The notes beneath the pieces are model-generated. The model ran no database searches and was not told the origin of the DNA. It was given only the letters and a program-made list of their open reading frames with translations. Of a DNA stretch of 64,000 nt, positions 49,803-59,445 are shown one piece after another (positions within the stretch are counted from its first letter, which is position 1; each line of letters begins with the position of its first letter). The position numbers and the translations under genes were made by a program. The stretch covers positions 1-64,000 of the forward strand of contig CALCMD010000082.1 of the NCBI GenBank assembly GCA_937965795.1. The letters are read 5' to 3'. This DNA is from an uncultured Lachnospiraceae bacterium (GTDB taxonomy: Bacteria > Bacillota > Clostridia > Lachnospirales > Lachnospiraceae).

Positions 49803-51870
49803 ACCACAGAATAATATAAATCAACGTGAGGCATAAGCCAATGCAGAACAGCAGAAGTCCGAAAGAGAGACTCCTCTGAATGATTCGGTTCGACTCTTTC
49901 ATCTCTTCATTTTTCATGGCAAGGATATGCACGAAATCCTTATCCCCGCCGCCATTTTTATGATGGATTTTATTTCCCAGCCACTGTAGGAAGTTCAACA
50001 CACGTCCCGCGGTCAGCGTAAATCTATTTCCCTCCGGAAGCTCATGGGGCAGAGGACTGTCCCGATAAAGCGTTTTCCGAAGAATTACCGTCAGCGTATC
50101 TAAAAAACTATCAAGCGCCCTGCATACCAGCCTGCTCACAAAGGGGAGAAATACCAGCAGCACCGGGCGGTAGATCAGATTTTCCATATCCAGCCATGCA
50201 GGCCACGCATTGATATATACGCTCGCTCCCGCCTCGTTTTTCTTCATCAGAAACTTCCGTATCACAACCCCATATACCAGTGCGCCGATGGCAATGGAAA
50301 TCAGCGCCCCGGTCAGATTCGTCACGCTAAAATAGGAAACCGTATGTCCGCTCTCCTCCAGGTGCATCAGCCCCTGCCCAAGCTCTGCCGCCCTGTCCAT
50401 AATTGTATGCGGAAACAACCCCCACACCAGCAGAACCAGGGCGCTTCCCCCCAGCGCGAAAGCGCTGGCCGGATTCATATAATTCCTGACGCCGTCAAAT
50501 TTTTTCTGAACTTTTTTATCTTCATTTTCCTCAATAAAAATAGCCGTGTACAGTTTTGTCATATAAGCAACGGTCAATCCGCCGCTGAACAGGAAGATGT
50601 ATTCCACGGCGCGCATCAGCCCGCCGCCTCCAAACTCCACAATACTCTCATGGAGCAGCGTCTTACTGATATAGCCTCCAAACAACGGAATCCCGGCAAT
50701 CGCCAGTGCGCCGATCAGGAAAATCCCTTTCAGAAGCGGCTTCCGCTTTCCAAACCCGCGGATTTCATTTAAATCCAGCGCATGGGCATTCATGAAAATC
50801 ACTCCCGCCGCCATGAAAAGCACCAGCTTAATCATTGAATGATTGATCATGTGCAGCAGCGTACCGTGTACTGCCAGGGCATTTTCTTCGCCCAAAAGCC
50901 CCTGCATTCCGATTCCTACCATGATAAACCCGATCTGGGACATCGATGAGCAGGCAAGCGTCCGTTTCAGGTCGATCGAAAAGACTGCCAGCAGTGCGCC
51001 GCCAAACATCGTCAGCACGCCCACCGCCAGAATCAATGTTCCCCAGGCGGCGTCATGAAGGAACAGATTGCTGCTGATGATCAGGATTCCGAAAATCCCT
51101 GTCTTTGTCAGGATACCGGACAGAAGCGCCGAAGCCGGAGCCGGAGCCACCGGATGCGCTTTCGGAAGCCAGATATGAAGCGGAAACGCACCCGCTTTGG
51201 CTCCGAAGCCCACCAGCGCGCACACGCCCGCCGTATACAAAAGTTTCTTATCGGCACACTTCGCTGCCGCCGGGAGCAATTCTGAAATCGTAAGCGTCCC
51301 AAGCGTATGGTACAGCAGAAATAAGCCCATCAGCATCACCAGACCGCCAATCACCGCTACCGCCAGATAGGTCGCCGCCGCCCGCAAAGACGGCTCATTC
51401 TCTTCCTGCGCCACCCACACATAGGAGGTAAAGGACATGATCTCAAAGAAAATGAACGTCGTGTACAAATCTGCCGAAAAGAACACGCCAAGCGTCGCCC
51501 CCAGCGTCAGGAGCAGAAACAGGTAAAAGCGGTTTCTATTTTCATGATGCGTAAAATATTCTCTGGAAAGAATCGTCGTCATCATCCACATGAAAGCCGC
51601 TACCATTCCATAAATCAGCCGGAAACCGTCTAAGGTAAAGTGCAACCCGAAGCCGCAGATTTCCGGCATGTCAAAAAACTCCGGGATTCCTGCCGCCGCC
51701 CGTCTGCCTGAGCCTGCAAACAGAAGCGCCATCAGCACGAATTCGGCTACTGCCACAAAAGCCGCCAGTACGTCGCGCCATTTTTCACTCTTTTTGCCCA
51801 CCGCATAGCAGCACAGACCTCCCAGGAACGGATAAAATACAAGAAGCGCCAAGCCCAAATTCACATTCAT
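49801..51870 (-). CDS. NuoL/MrpA-type antiporter-like subunit with long C-terminus
   Basis: This 689-residue protein has about 14 core membrane helices of the proton-conducting transporter family (FTLDGFRLIYGM, TTFIFFEIMSFTSYVW, AGAFPLHIWLPKAHPVAPAPASALLSG, ACSSMSQIGFIM). The ~180-residue extension contains a further helix pair and a charged segment (HHKNGGGDKDFVHIL), ending with a membrane helix. It is the last gene of the Mrp-like operon. ATG 51870 is preferred; an ATG at 51906 lies inside the upstream gene. The protein would conduct H+ or Na+. Confidence 0.85.
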   Translation of the reverse strand: MNVNLGLALLVFYPFLGGLCCYAVGKKSEKWRDVLAAFVAVAEFVLMALLFAGSGRRAAAGIPEFFDMPEICGFGLHFTLDGFRLIYGMVAAFMWMMTTILSREYFTHHENRNRFYLFLLLTLGATLGVFFSADLYTTFIFFEIMSFTSYVWVAQEENEPSLRAAATYLAVAVIGGLVMLMGLFLLYHTLGTLTISELLPAAAKCADKKLLYTAGVCALVGFGAKAGAFPLHIWLPKAHPVAPAPASALLSGILTKTGIFGILIISSNLFLHDAAWGTLILAVGVLTMFGGALLAVFSIDLKRTLACSSMSQIGFIMVGIGMQGLLGEENALAVHGTLLHMINHSMIKLVLFMAAGVIFMNAHALDLNEIRGFGKRKPLLKGIFLIGALAIAGIPLFGGYISKTLLHESIVEFGGGGLMRAVEYIFLFSGGLTVAYMTKLYTAIFIEENEDKKVQKKFDGVRNYMNPASAFALGGSALVLLVWGLFPHTIMDRAAELGQGLMHLEESGHTVSYFSVTNLTGALISIAIGALVYGVVIRKFLMKKNEAGASVYINAWPAWLDMENLIYRPVLLVFLPFVSRLVCRALDSFLDTLTVILRKTLYRDSPLPHELPEGNRFTLTAGRVLNFLQWLGNKIHHKNGGGDKDFVHILAMKNEEMKESNRIIQRSLSFGLLLFCIGLCLTLIYIILW

Positions 51871-51886
51871 CTCCTGTTCCCCCTTT

Positions 51887-53362
51887 CTACCGCATCGCCG
51901 CCGCAACCGATTCCAGCGCCCGGATTACCGGCTGCGGATGCAGGCCAAACACAAACATCGCCACTACAAACACCACCAGCGGCAGTATCATCATCCAGTT
52001 CGGGTCTTTTACCTCCCGAATCGTATCGTAATCAAAATCTTTCCCCGGAAAGAACGCCCGGACGCAGATCGTCATCATATAGATGGCCGTCAGCAGTGCG
52101 GAAACCAGCAGCGCCGCCACGCCCACATAAGCCACCGGGTTCTGGCTCTCCACCGCGGCTTTCGCCAGATTCCATTTACTGATAAATCCGCATAATCCCG
52201 GAACTCCCATCAGGGCGAGTCCGGAAATGGTAAAGATGACAAAGACCTTTGGCATCTTCCTTCCAAACCCATTCAGTTCATGGACATAATTCTTTCCCGT
52301 CTTATAAATCACCGCACCCGCACAGAAGAAGGAACAGATCTTCATCACCGCATGAAATACCATATGGCACAGCGCCCCCACCAGTCCAAGAGGCGTCATC
52401 AGCACCACGCCAAACAGGATATAGGACAGGTTGCTGACCGTAGACCATGCCAGACGCCTTTTGATATGCGTCTCCTTCAAAGCCCGGCTGCATCCATATA
52501 CGATTGTAAAGATTACAAGCGCCATCACCACATATTGCGCCCAGGTGCCCTTCAAAAGTTCTGTACCAAAGCTGTAATAGGTCACGCGCATAATCGTAAA
52601 CGCCCCCGCCTTTACCACAGCTACCGCATGAAGCAGCGCCGTTACCGGCGTAGGCGCCGCGCCCGCCTTCGGAAGCCAGGCCGAGAACGGCCACATGGCT
52701 GTTTTCACCGAAAATCCGCAGAAGCACAGCACATAAATAAGAAGCAGCAGATTTTTCTTCTCCCCCAAAGCGGCCATATCCAGCACACCGCCCGGCACAA
52801 AGACCGAGGTCGTTCCATAAGTCAGAATAAAGATCATACCGATAAACGCAAACGCTGCCCCGCCCAGGGAATAATACAGATAAGTACGGCTCGCCAGAAT
52901 CGCTTCTCTGGAAAGCGTGTGCATAATCAGCGGAAGCGTGACAAGCGTGAGCATCTCGTAGAAGAAATACATCGTGAGAATATCCTCCGCCAGCGCAATC
53001 CCCAGCGTCACTCCAAAAGTAATTACATAAAACATAAAGAAAAACTTCTCATGTCCCTCATGTTTCATATATTCAAAGGAATACAGGGTAGCAAGCGGCC
53101 ACAACACCGCCAGGATTCCCGCAAAAACCGTTCCCAGTCCGTCCAGGCGGAAGCTGATGCTTAAGTTTCCGGTAAACCGGAACAAAACAAACGCTTCCTC
53201 CGGCCGGTGAAACAGCAGCGCCAGCACCAGGACAGAGTTCAAAAGCACTACACTTTCAATATAAACCATCATCTGTGTTCTGGTTTTAAACGGAATGAGA
53301 GAGACCAACGCACCTGCCAGGATTGGCAGAAGCACTACAATTACCATCATATACGCACTCAT
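51887..53362 (-). CDS. MrpD/NuoN-type antiporter-like subunit
   Basis: The 491 residues hold about 14 membrane helices with the family core: FRLDGLGTVFAGI, EDILTMYFFYEMLTLVTLPL, KTAMWPFSAWLPKAGAAPTPVTALLHA, AWSTVSNLSYILFG and SKWNLAKAAVE. It is the third of four related subunits in this operon. Its ATG follows 13 bases after the stop of the 500-residue paralogue, with GGAGGAG upstream. Confidence 0.87.
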   Translation of the reverse strand: MSAYMMVIVVLLPILAGALVSLIPFKTRTQMMVYIESVVLLNSVLVLALLFHRPEEAFVLFRFTGNLSISFRLDGLGTVFAGILAVLWPLATLYSFEYMKHEGHEKFFFMFYVITFGVTLGIALAEDILTMYFFYEMLTLVTLPLIMHTLSREAILASRTYLYYSLGGAAFAFIGMIFILTYGTTSVFVPGGVLDMAALGEKKNLLLLIYVLCFCGFSVKTAMWPFSAWLPKAGAAPTPVTALLHAVAVVKAGAFTIMRVTYYSFGTELLKGTWAQYVVMALVIFTIVYGCSRALKETHIKRRLAWSTVSNLSYILFGVVLMTPLGLVGALCHMVFHAVMKICSFFCAGAVIYKTGKNYVHELNGFGRKMPKVFVIFTISGLALMGVPGLCGFISKWNLAKAAVESQNPVAYVGVAALLVSALLTAIYMMTICVRAFFPGKDFDYDTIREVKDPNWMMILPLVVFVVAMFVFGLHPQPVIRALESVAAAMR

Positions 53363-53375
53363 TTTCTCTCCTCCT

Positions 53376-54878
53376 CTACATCAATGTTTCCGCAATCCGG
53401 CTTACGTACTGAATCATCGGATTCGGAAAAACGCCAAGCAGAACCGCCGCACCCGCCAGGATTGCGAGCGGCAGCAGCATTCCCATTTTCGGTTCCAGCT
53501 TCTTTGGCTCACCGACGCCTTTTTCACTTCCGGGGAAAAATCCTTTCATCGTCACCGGAAGCAGATAGCCTGCTGTCAGAAGAGCGCTGACCAAAAGCAC
53601 CACAGGGCCAAGCCATCCGAAAACCCCCACGCCCGCTTCCAGCGCCCCCTGCGCCAGGTACCATTTGCTGATAAATCCACTGGCTGGCGGAATTCCGATC
53701 AGCGCCAGAGACGCAAACGTATAGCACCAGAGGGTTTTCGGCATCTGCTTTCCAATGCCCGCAAGCTCGTCCACTCTTGTTTTCCCACACTGGAAAATAA
53801 AGATTCCAGCCGTCAGAAACAGGGCGCATTTGATAAAAGCGTGGAACACCGTGTGAAGCAGCGCCCCCGTCATCCCCACAGGAGTCAGCAAAGACAGCCC
53901 AAACAGAATGTAGGAAATCTGGCTTACCGTGGAATAAGCAAGGCGTTTCTTAAACACCGGCTCCCGAAAGGCCAGTAACGAACCCATAAATACCGTCAAA
54001 AGCGCCAGTACCATCCATGCGGTCTGCACCCAGGTTCCACGCAGGAAGTCCGCACCTACGACATAATAGACCACACGGATAATCGCCAGGACGCCGGATT
54101 TTACGATAATACCGGATAACACGGCCGATGCCGGTGACGGCGCTACCGGATGCGCCGCAGGAAGCCAGGCGTGAAGCGGAAACATCCCCGCTTTCGCCCC
54201 AAATCCAATGAGCATCGCAAACACCGCAATCAGAAGAATTCCCGTATTTTGTGACGCAAGAACCGTATTCAGGGAACCTCCCGCCACAAAAGTCAGCGTG
54301 TCACAGTATTTATATAGGAAGAAAATCCCAAACAAACCCAGATAAGCGCCACACATGGAATAAAACAGGTACTTAAGAGCCGCCATAATCGACTCCCTGG
54401 AGCCATTGTGCAGTACCATCGGCATAGAGGTCAGCGTCATCAGCTCATAAAACAGATACAGCGTTACGAGATTTCCCGCAAAATCCAACGCTACTAAAAC
54501 GCCATACACCAGAAGATATACGCCAAAAAACCTCTTTTCCTCCCCCTCATGTTCCATATAAACAAACGCATAAATGCCTGCCAGAACCCATATGACTGTC
54601 ACGAAAGTAACAAACAGCCTGCCGACCGCATCAATTTGGAAGAAGATTGGAATATCCTCCATGAGATAAAACAGCGTCACGCTTCCATCCCCGTTCCATG
54701 CAGCCCACAATGCCGCCGCTGCGGAGACAAGCAGCACCGCCCCCGTCACCAGATGTACCTTCCCCCGTTTCTCCTCATCGCTCTTTCCGTATTTCAGATG
54801 TTCATAAAAAGAAGACGCCAGCAACAGGATTCCTGCAAGCGACGGCAGAAAAATCGGTAATAAAATCAACTTATCCAT
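53376..54878 (-). CDS. MrpD/NuoM-type antiporter-like subunit
   Basis: This 500-residue member of the same family has IFFQIDAVGRLFVTF, GNLVTLYLFYELMTLTSMPM, AGMFPLHAWLPAAHPVAPSPASAVLSG and AYSTVSQISYILFG. The Lys in the helix before LPAAHP and the Glu in FYELMTL are the usual ion-path residues. It is separated from the preceding subunit by ~100 bp containing a hairpin. Confidence 0.87.
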   Translation of the reverse strand: MDKLILLPIFLPSLAGILLLASSFYEHLKYGKSDEEKRGKVHLVTGAVLLVSAAAALWAAWNGDGSVTLFYLMEDIPIFFQIDAVGRLFVTFVTVIWVLAGIYAFVYMEHEGEEKRFFGVYLLVYGVLVALDFAGNLVTLYLFYELMTLTSMPMVLHNGSRESIMAALKYLFYSMCGAYLGLFGIFFLYKYCDTLTFVAGGSLNTVLASQNTGILLIAVFAMLIGFGAKAGMFPLHAWLPAAHPVAPSPASAVLSGIIVKSGVLAIIRVVYYVVGADFLRGTWVQTAWMVLALLTVFMGSLLAFREPVFKKRLAYSTVSQISYILFGLSLLTPVGMTGALLHTVFHAFIKCALFLTAGIFIFQCGKTRVDELAGIGKQMPKTLWCYTFASLALIGIPPASGFISKWYLAQGALEAGVGVFGWLGPVVLLVSALLTAGYLLPVTMKGFFPGSEKGVGEPKKLEPKMGMLLPLAILAGAAVLLGVFPNPMIQYVSRIAETLM

Positions 54879-54938
54879 GATTCTCTCCTCCTATTTAAGT
54901 TGTAACGCCCCCTCACCTCTGTGCGGCGGCAACTCGTC

Positions 54939-54975
54939 GGAAGACATTTATAAAAATGCTTCGCATTTGTCTTCC
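54939..54975 (-). other. Intercistronic hairpin in the antiporter operon
   Basis: GGAAGACA and TGTCTTCC (54968-54975) pair around an AT-rich loop that contains GCATTT/AAATGC pairing. It lies in the only sizeable gap (99 bp) of the operon, between two NuoL/M/N-like genes. No terminator U-run follows. Confidence 0.4.
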
Positions 54976-54977
54976 TC

Positions 54978-56492
54978 CTATGCAAACATGCTCAGGCCAT
55001 TTTCGATGAGCATGATGATCGGCCCGGAACACAGTCCCAGGAACAGATTCAATACAACAAAACAGATCAGGGCAAAGGATTTTGCCGGCTCCTCCGTCAT
55101 TGCCACCTTCTTGAACTGCTTCTTTTCCAGAACTGTCTTTCTCTCCGGCGTGTAAAGACGGATCACGGTTTTCATAAAATAAACCGCATTCAAAATCGTA
55201 CTGATCGCCAGTGCGATCAGCGTAGGCAGCATCTTTTCCATGCTCCCAACGCCCACGCCCGCCTGCGCAAACAGGAGCTTCGAAATAAACCCGGAAAACA
55301 TCGGTATCCCCACCATAGACAGCGAGCCGACGGTAAATGCGATTCCCGAAAGCTTATTCCGGTATCCCGCCCCTGTCAGATCAAAGAAATCCGTACTGTC
55401 CCCCGAAACCTCCGTAATCCCGGAAGCCGCCACGAACAACAGCGCCTTTGTCGCCGCATGGGATACGATATGATAAATACTGGCCACGATACCAGCCGTG
55501 GTTCCAAGACCAAATCCCATATAGATATAGCCGATCTGCGCCACCGAGGAATAAGAAATCATTCTTCGGATATTGTTCTCCTTAATGGCGCTCACAGAAC
55601 CCATAATCATTCCCAGAATGCCAAAGACAAACAGGACATTGATTACCTTGCTGTCCCGCACGATGTCAAAGCCAATCACACGGTAAAAAATCTTCACCAG
55701 CAGGAAAATATATCCTTTGGAAACCAGAGATGACAAAATCGACGCCGAAGAAAGGGTAGAGTATCCATAAGCATCCGGCAGCCAGCTATGGAATGGATAC
55801 AGTGCGCTTTTGATGGCAAGTCCCACCGACATCAGTCCCACGGCAACCAGCAGAGGAATGTGATAGCTTCCGTTTGCATGGATGAGGGCTACCTGTTCCT
55901 GAATATTGCTCATCAGAAGGTGTCCGGTCAGGTCATATAAAAAGCAGATTCCCAAAAGCAGCAGACCGGAGCCTAACAGACTCATAATCATATAACGTGT
56001 GGCAGCCACCAGCGTCCGCCCGTTCTGGCGGATCATAATCAGGCCGCACGCAGAAATCGTATTAATTTCTACAAATACATAGGCCGTAAACAAATCGTTC
56101 GTATAAATCAGAGCCAGAAGGGAGCACAGCAGAAGGTTCACCATAATATAGTAAAGATTCTGTTTGGTATCCTCGATCTCCTCCTCCCGCTCCCGGATTC
56201 CACCCAGCATACACAGCAGCATAATCACGCAGAAAAACACTGCCATCGCCGCCTCCAGCACTCCTACGCGGATTTCATTTCCCCAGGGCGCCGGAAAATG
56301 TCCCATCGTATAGACATATTCCTGCCCGGTACCCAGCACGAATGCCAGGACTGCCGTGGACATGGCTCCGATGATGATAATCACCGCCGCATTCACCCAT
56401 TTTGCTTTCTTTCCATTCAGAACGGAGCAGAGCGGCCCGGAAAACAGGGAAAGAATAATGGAAATAAACGGAAAATTCTGTACAAACGCCAT
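54978..56492 (-). CDS. mrpD: MrpD-type antiporter-like subunit
   Basis: This 504-residue protein directly follows mrpC (TAATG overlap), the place of MrpD in known Mrp operons. Core motifs are NDLFTAYVFVEINTISACGLIMI, KSALYPFHSWLPDAYGYSTLSSASILSSLVSKGY and SYSSVAQIGYIYMGFG. It probably works with MrpC in the cation/H+ path. Confidence 0.88.
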   Translation of the reverse strand: MAFVQNFPFISIILSLFSGPLCSVLNGKKAKWVNAAVIIIIGAMSTAVLAFVLGTGQEYVYTMGHFPAPWGNEIRVGVLEAAMAVFFCVIMLLCMLGGIREREEEIEDTKQNLYYIMVNLLLCSLLALIYTNDLFTAYVFVEINTISACGLIMIRQNGRTLVAATRYMIMSLLGSGLLLLGICFLYDLTGHLLMSNIQEQVALIHANGSYHIPLLVAVGLMSVGLAIKSALYPFHSWLPDAYGYSTLSSASILSSLVSKGYIFLLVKIFYRVIGFDIVRDSKVINVLFVFGILGMIMGSVSAIKENNIRRMISYSSVAQIGYIYMGFGLGTTAGIVASIYHIVSHAATKALLFVAASGITEVSGDSTDFFDLTGAGYRNKLSGIAFTVGSLSMVGIPMFSGFISKLLFAQAGVGVGSMEKMLPTLIALAISTILNAVYFMKTVIRLYTPERKTVLEKKQFKKVAMTEEPAKSFALICFVVLNLFLGLCSGPIIMLIENGLSMFA

Positions 56493-56869
56493 TACAGCCC
56501 CTCCTTCCTGAGCCTGGTGGAAATCTCGTCCAAATCCAGCGTGTGATATCTGCGGTACAGACGAATCGTCAGAGACAGCATCAAAGCCGTTACGGACACC
56601 GATACCACGATACCGGTAAGTACCAGACCGCTCGGAATCGGATTGATATATGCCTTTACACTCTGCACGCCATTTGTCACAATGGGCGCTTTCCTTCCTC
56701 CGATATACCCTTTCAACGCCAGAAACAGATACATGGCCGTATCCATGATATTCAGACCAATAATCTTTTTAATCAGATTTTTCTGTAAAAGCAGGTTGGA
56801 AAACCCGATTCCGAACAGAATCATTGCTACTGCTTCCCCATAATTATTCAAAAGATTCGTAAGGTTCAT
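56492..56869 (-). CDS. mrpC: MrpC/NuoK-like subunit
   Basis: The 125-residue protein has three membrane helices and NuoK-like marks (LFGIGFSNLLLQKNLIKKIIGLNIMDTAMYLFLA, DPIPSGLVLTGIVVSVSVTALML, written here in part). ATG 56869 starts two bases after the upstream gene. MrpC forms the interface between MrpD-type and MrpA-type subunits. Confidence 0.9.
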   Translation of the reverse strand: MNLTNLLNNYGEAVAMILFGIGFSNLLLQKNLIKKIIGLNIMDTAMYLFLALKGYIGGRKAPIVTNGVQSVKAYINPIPSGLVLTGIVVSVSVTALMLSLTIRLYRRYHTLDLDEISTRLRKEGL

Positions 56870-56870
56870 A

Positions 56871-57845
56871 TCAATACGCTCCTTTCCTGAACATGACATA
56901 GAACGTGTACATCGTCCCTGCAACTACCAAACCCACGCAGATATTCAGAATCAAAATCAGGCCGCTGCTTAAAATTGCGCCCGGCGTTCCTAAGGGAATC
57001 ACACTCTCGATATGATTTGCCCCGGTATAGAACGAATAGCTCTTCGCCAGCGCATAGCATGCCAGCGCACAAAAACTCAGTCTTTTATACGTCCTTTCAT
57101 TGAAGAATCGTTCCGTCTTTGCAAAGCCGAAAGCATTCAGATACAGGATCAGGCCCGCTCCAATCACGGCTCCTCCGGAAAATCCGCCGCCCGGCCCCAG
57201 ATGGCCGCCGAGAATCACATAAATGCCAAAGATCACAATCGGCGGAACCAGGATCCGTGCCACCGTCTGAAGGATCACATCATTCTTCGGCTCGTAAATC
57301 CGGTCCTCTTCCATCTCATAGCCTATTCCGTGGCTTCCCTTTTTGCTCTTGTCATGGCGAAGAAGAATCAGTACGGTACAGGTCGCAATAAACAGTACAT
57401 GGGACTCTCCCAGAGTATCAAACGCACGATAATCCAGAATCATTCCTGTTACAATGTTGACCGCTCCCGTCTCCTGTAAGCCGTTTTCGATATAGCGGGC
57501 AGCCACTTCGTTGTTCACCGGGTTGTCCGGGTTTCCGAAAGTCGGCAGTCCGGACACCGCCGCCAGAAGCATGGCCACCAGGCAGATGCAGAACAGCACG
57601 CTGGCCACACGGTAAAATTTCGTGAAAACGAGCACTTCCGAATTATGTCTGGTATCATAGATGCGTTCCTTTAGCTTTTTTCGTTCCTCCGCGCGCTTTC
57701 TCAGCGTTGCTTTATCTTCCGAAAATTCCTTCTGGGGCTTCATTTCCACCGTATCCAGAAACGGGTCCTTCGTCCCTTCAAACCACTGTTTCAATTTGTA
57801 GGAAAGGCTTTTTTCATATTTCTCTTCCGGTACTTTCTTACTCAT
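56871..57845 (-). CDS. mrpB: MrpB-type subunit fused to an MbhE-like segment
   Basis: At 324 residues it is longer than a stand-alone MrpB (~140). Residues 1-75 are a charged cytoplasmic extension (FWEGTKDPFLDTVE-like; RKRAEERKKLKERIYDTRHNSE). A membrane unit at ~75-165 (TGAVNIVTGMILDYRAFDTLGESHVLF) corresponds to MbhE or the C-terminal part of MrpA. Residues ~185-320 are the MnhB domain (GHLGPGGGFSGGAVIGAGLIL). Thus the missing MrpA C-terminus is supplied here. The start overlaps the DUF4040 gene by 8 bases. Confidence 0.88.
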   Translation of the reverse strand: MSKKVPEEKYEKSLSYKLKQWFEGTKDPFLDTVEMKPQKEFSEDKATLRKRAEERKKLKERIYDTRHNSEVLVFTKFYRVASVLFCICLVAMLLAAVSGLPTFGNPDNPVNNEVAARYIENGLQETGAVNIVTGMILDYRAFDTLGESHVLFIATCTVLILLRHDKSKKGSHGIGYEMEEDRIYEPKNDVILQTVARILVPPIVIFGIYVILGGHLGPGGGFSGGAVIGAGLILYLNAFGFAKTERFFNERTYKRLSFCALACYALAKSYSFYTGANHIESVIPLGTPGAILSSGLILILNICVGLVVAGTMYTFYVMFRKGAY

Positions 57846-58110
57846 CGCTCTCTTCCCCCTCGTTCTCTTCTGTCTTTATAATCGCATGGATTTTTTTGAG
57901 CGTGACAAAAAAAAGCACGCTCGTGACCCCGGCTCCTACCGCGGCTTCTGTAATCGCCAGATCCGGAGACTCCAGCAAAATCCAGACAATCGACATCACC
58001 AGGCTATATGACATGAAGATCAGGATAGAATTCAAAAGGTTTTTCGACAAACTGACCGATATGGCGCACACGATCAGAAATCCGAACAGAATATACATAA
58101 AAATCCGCAT
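57838..58110 (-). CDS. MbhD/DUF4040-like subunit
   Basis: This 90-residue, three-helix protein matches the DUF4040/MbhD segment of MrpA and membrane-bound hydrogenases (ILIFMSYSLVMSIVWILLESPDLAITEAAVGAGV). The SPDLAxTEAAxGAG motif is diagnostic. It shows that the MrpA C-terminal region is split into separate genes here, as in MBH-type complexes. The gene lies one base after mrpG. Confidence 0.9.
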   Translation of the reverse strand: MRIFMYILFGFLIVCAISVSLSKNLLNSILIFMSYSLVMSIVWILLESPDLAITEAAVGAGVTSVLFFVTLKKIHAIIKTEENEGEESDE

Positions 58111-58111
58111 A

Positions 58112-58471
58112 TTATTTCTCCTCCTTTTCCTCTTCTAACTGTTTCAGCGTCACTGTCCGGTAATGCTCCTCCTTCTCTTCATCCGTCGTCACTTCCAGAC
58201 GCGCGATCAGGTGAGAAGATACCGGAGACGCAAACCACAAAAAAATAATGACAAACAGAAGCTTTAAGGAAGTAAAATTCCAGCCGCTCATCAAAATCAG
58301 CCCCACCAGAGAAAATCCGATGCCCAGGGTATCTCCCATCGCCGCCGCGTGCATACGGTTCAGTACGTACTTAAAACGAAATACCCCGATCATTTCAATC
58401 ATAAAAATTCCCAGCCCGCAGAGCATCAGCAGCGCCCCCGCCAGAAAGCGAATCCATTCAAGCACTTCCAT
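58112..58471 (-). CDS. mrpG: MrpG/MnhG subunit
   Basis: The 119-residue protein has three membrane helices and the MnhG pattern FRFKYVLNRMHAAAMGDTLG with a TSPVSSHLIAR-like end (ASPVSSHLIARLE). ATG 58471 follows GGAGGAGAAGAAAC and overlaps mrpF by 14 bases. Confidence 0.9.
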   Translation of the reverse strand: MEVLEWIRFLAGALLMLCGLGIFMIEMIGVFRFKYVLNRMHAAAMGDTLGIGFSLVGLILMSGWNFTSLKLLFVIIFLWFASPVSSHLIARLEVTTDEEKEEHYRTVTLKQLEEEKEEK

Positions 58472-58787
58472 GTTTCTTCTCCTCCTCTTTTCTTTGCCTG
58501 TAAACACCCATATAAACCTTCGTCAGCACAATCACCGCAAGGAAGCTGATCATCGCATAGATCAGACAAATATCCGCCAGATATCCCTCCTCCAGCATCA
58601 GCGCCAGGATCGCAATAATAACCATGACCATCGTTCCCATCATATTAACGGCGACGACCCGGTCAGCCACCCGCGGGCCTATAATGGCACGAATCAGACA
58701 CAGTACGACCATGACTGCAAGAAAAATCAGGACTGCCATAAAAAAGATATGGTACGCTCCTTCAAGACCTGGTACTCCTCTTCCCAT
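58458..58787 (-). CDS. mrpF: MrpF/MnhF subunit
   Basis: This 109-residue protein has three helices and the MnhF core LIRAIIGPRVADRVVAVNMMGT with YADICLIYAMISFLA-like sequence (ADICLIYAMISFLAVIVL). It is small, very hydrophobic and lies between mrpE and mrpG as in known operons. Confidence 0.9.
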   Translation of the reverse strand: MGRGVPGLEGAYHIFFMAVLIFLAVMVVLCLIRAIIGPRVADRVVAVNMMGTMVMVIIAILALMLEEGYLADICLIYAMISFLAVIVLTKVYMGVYRQRKEEEKKHGSA

Positions 58788-58801
58788 TTTCTCTCCTCCT
58801 T

Positions 58802-59263
58802 CTAATCCTGCTCCATCTCGGAAAGCAGCTTTACAAACACAGAATCATCCATTCCGTCCGCCAGGCTCTCATCCAGGCAGTGCACTACATAAGAATCTTC
58901 CTCCAGATGCACGGTGATGGTTCCCGGAGTCAGCGTGATCGCATTTGCCAGAAAGGCCCGTGCAGACGGCGTCTTTAAATCTGTACGAAAAGAGACAAGC
59001 GTCGGCTCGATCTCCTCCCTCTCAGATAGAATCATGGGAATCACGGCGAAATTCGCCTTGACAATCTCCCGGATCAGCACACACACATAACGCAGGAATT
59101 TCCCGATGTTTTTCAGATTCTTTTTTTCCTTTTCGATACTGTAATCCATAAATTTGCAGGTAAACGCAAACACCGCTCCTGCGATCACGATTCCAAACAG
59201 GCAGATCTCCAATGTGAAATTCCCATTAAAAATCACCCATAAGAAAAAATATAATAAGTACAT
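58802..59263 (-). CDS. mrpE: MrpE/MnhE subunit
   Basis: The 153 residues start at ATG 59263 (GGTGGAG upstream) with two membrane helices, then a cytoplasmic domain with FRTDLKTPSARAFLANAITLTPGT, the MnhE signature. It is the first gene of the ten-gene Mrp-like operon. A longer in-frame extension upstream contains the predicted promoter and is rejected. Confidence 0.9.
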   Translation of the reverse strand: MYLLYFFLWVIFNGNFTLEICLFGIVIAGAVFAFTCKFMDYSIEKEKKNLKNIGKFLRYVCVLIREIVKANFAVIPMILSEREEIEPTLVSFRTDLKTPSARAFLANAITLTPGTITVHLEEDSYVVHCLDESLADGMDDSVFVKLLSEMEQD

Positions 59264-59307
59264 ACTGTATTCTCCACCATCCTTTCTCCTTGTCAAAACC
59301 GCTCTGA

Positions 59308-59336
59308 TTATAACTCTTTCTACACCTTTCGTCAAA
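59308..59336 (-). promoter_or_regulatory. Promoter of the Mrp-like operon
   Basis: On the minus strand TTGACG (59331-59336) and TATAAT (59308-59313) are 17 bases apart, about 45 bases before ATG 59263. It diverges from the mgtE promoter. Confidence 0.7.
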
Positions 59337-59402
59337 CTGAAAAGGGACTGAATTTTAACTGTATTTTTCCAGAAAGATTCCTGCACAAACAGAAAATTTT
59401 CA

Positions 59403-59431
59403 TTGACAAACCAGAGAGTAGCGTGTAGATT
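59403..59431 (+). promoter_or_regulatory. Promoter of the M-box/mgtE transcript
   Basis: TTGACA (59403-59408) and TAGATT (59426-59431) lie 17 bases apart; transcription would begin near 59438, just before the riboswitch. Confidence 0.65.
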
Positions 59432-59445
59432 AAATATAGATATCG

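Noticed and set aside
49801..59263. Complex I or membrane-bound hydrogenase
   Set aside because: No NuoB/C/D/I or hydrogenase large/small subunit was found; E, F and G subunits point to an Mrp-type antiporter.
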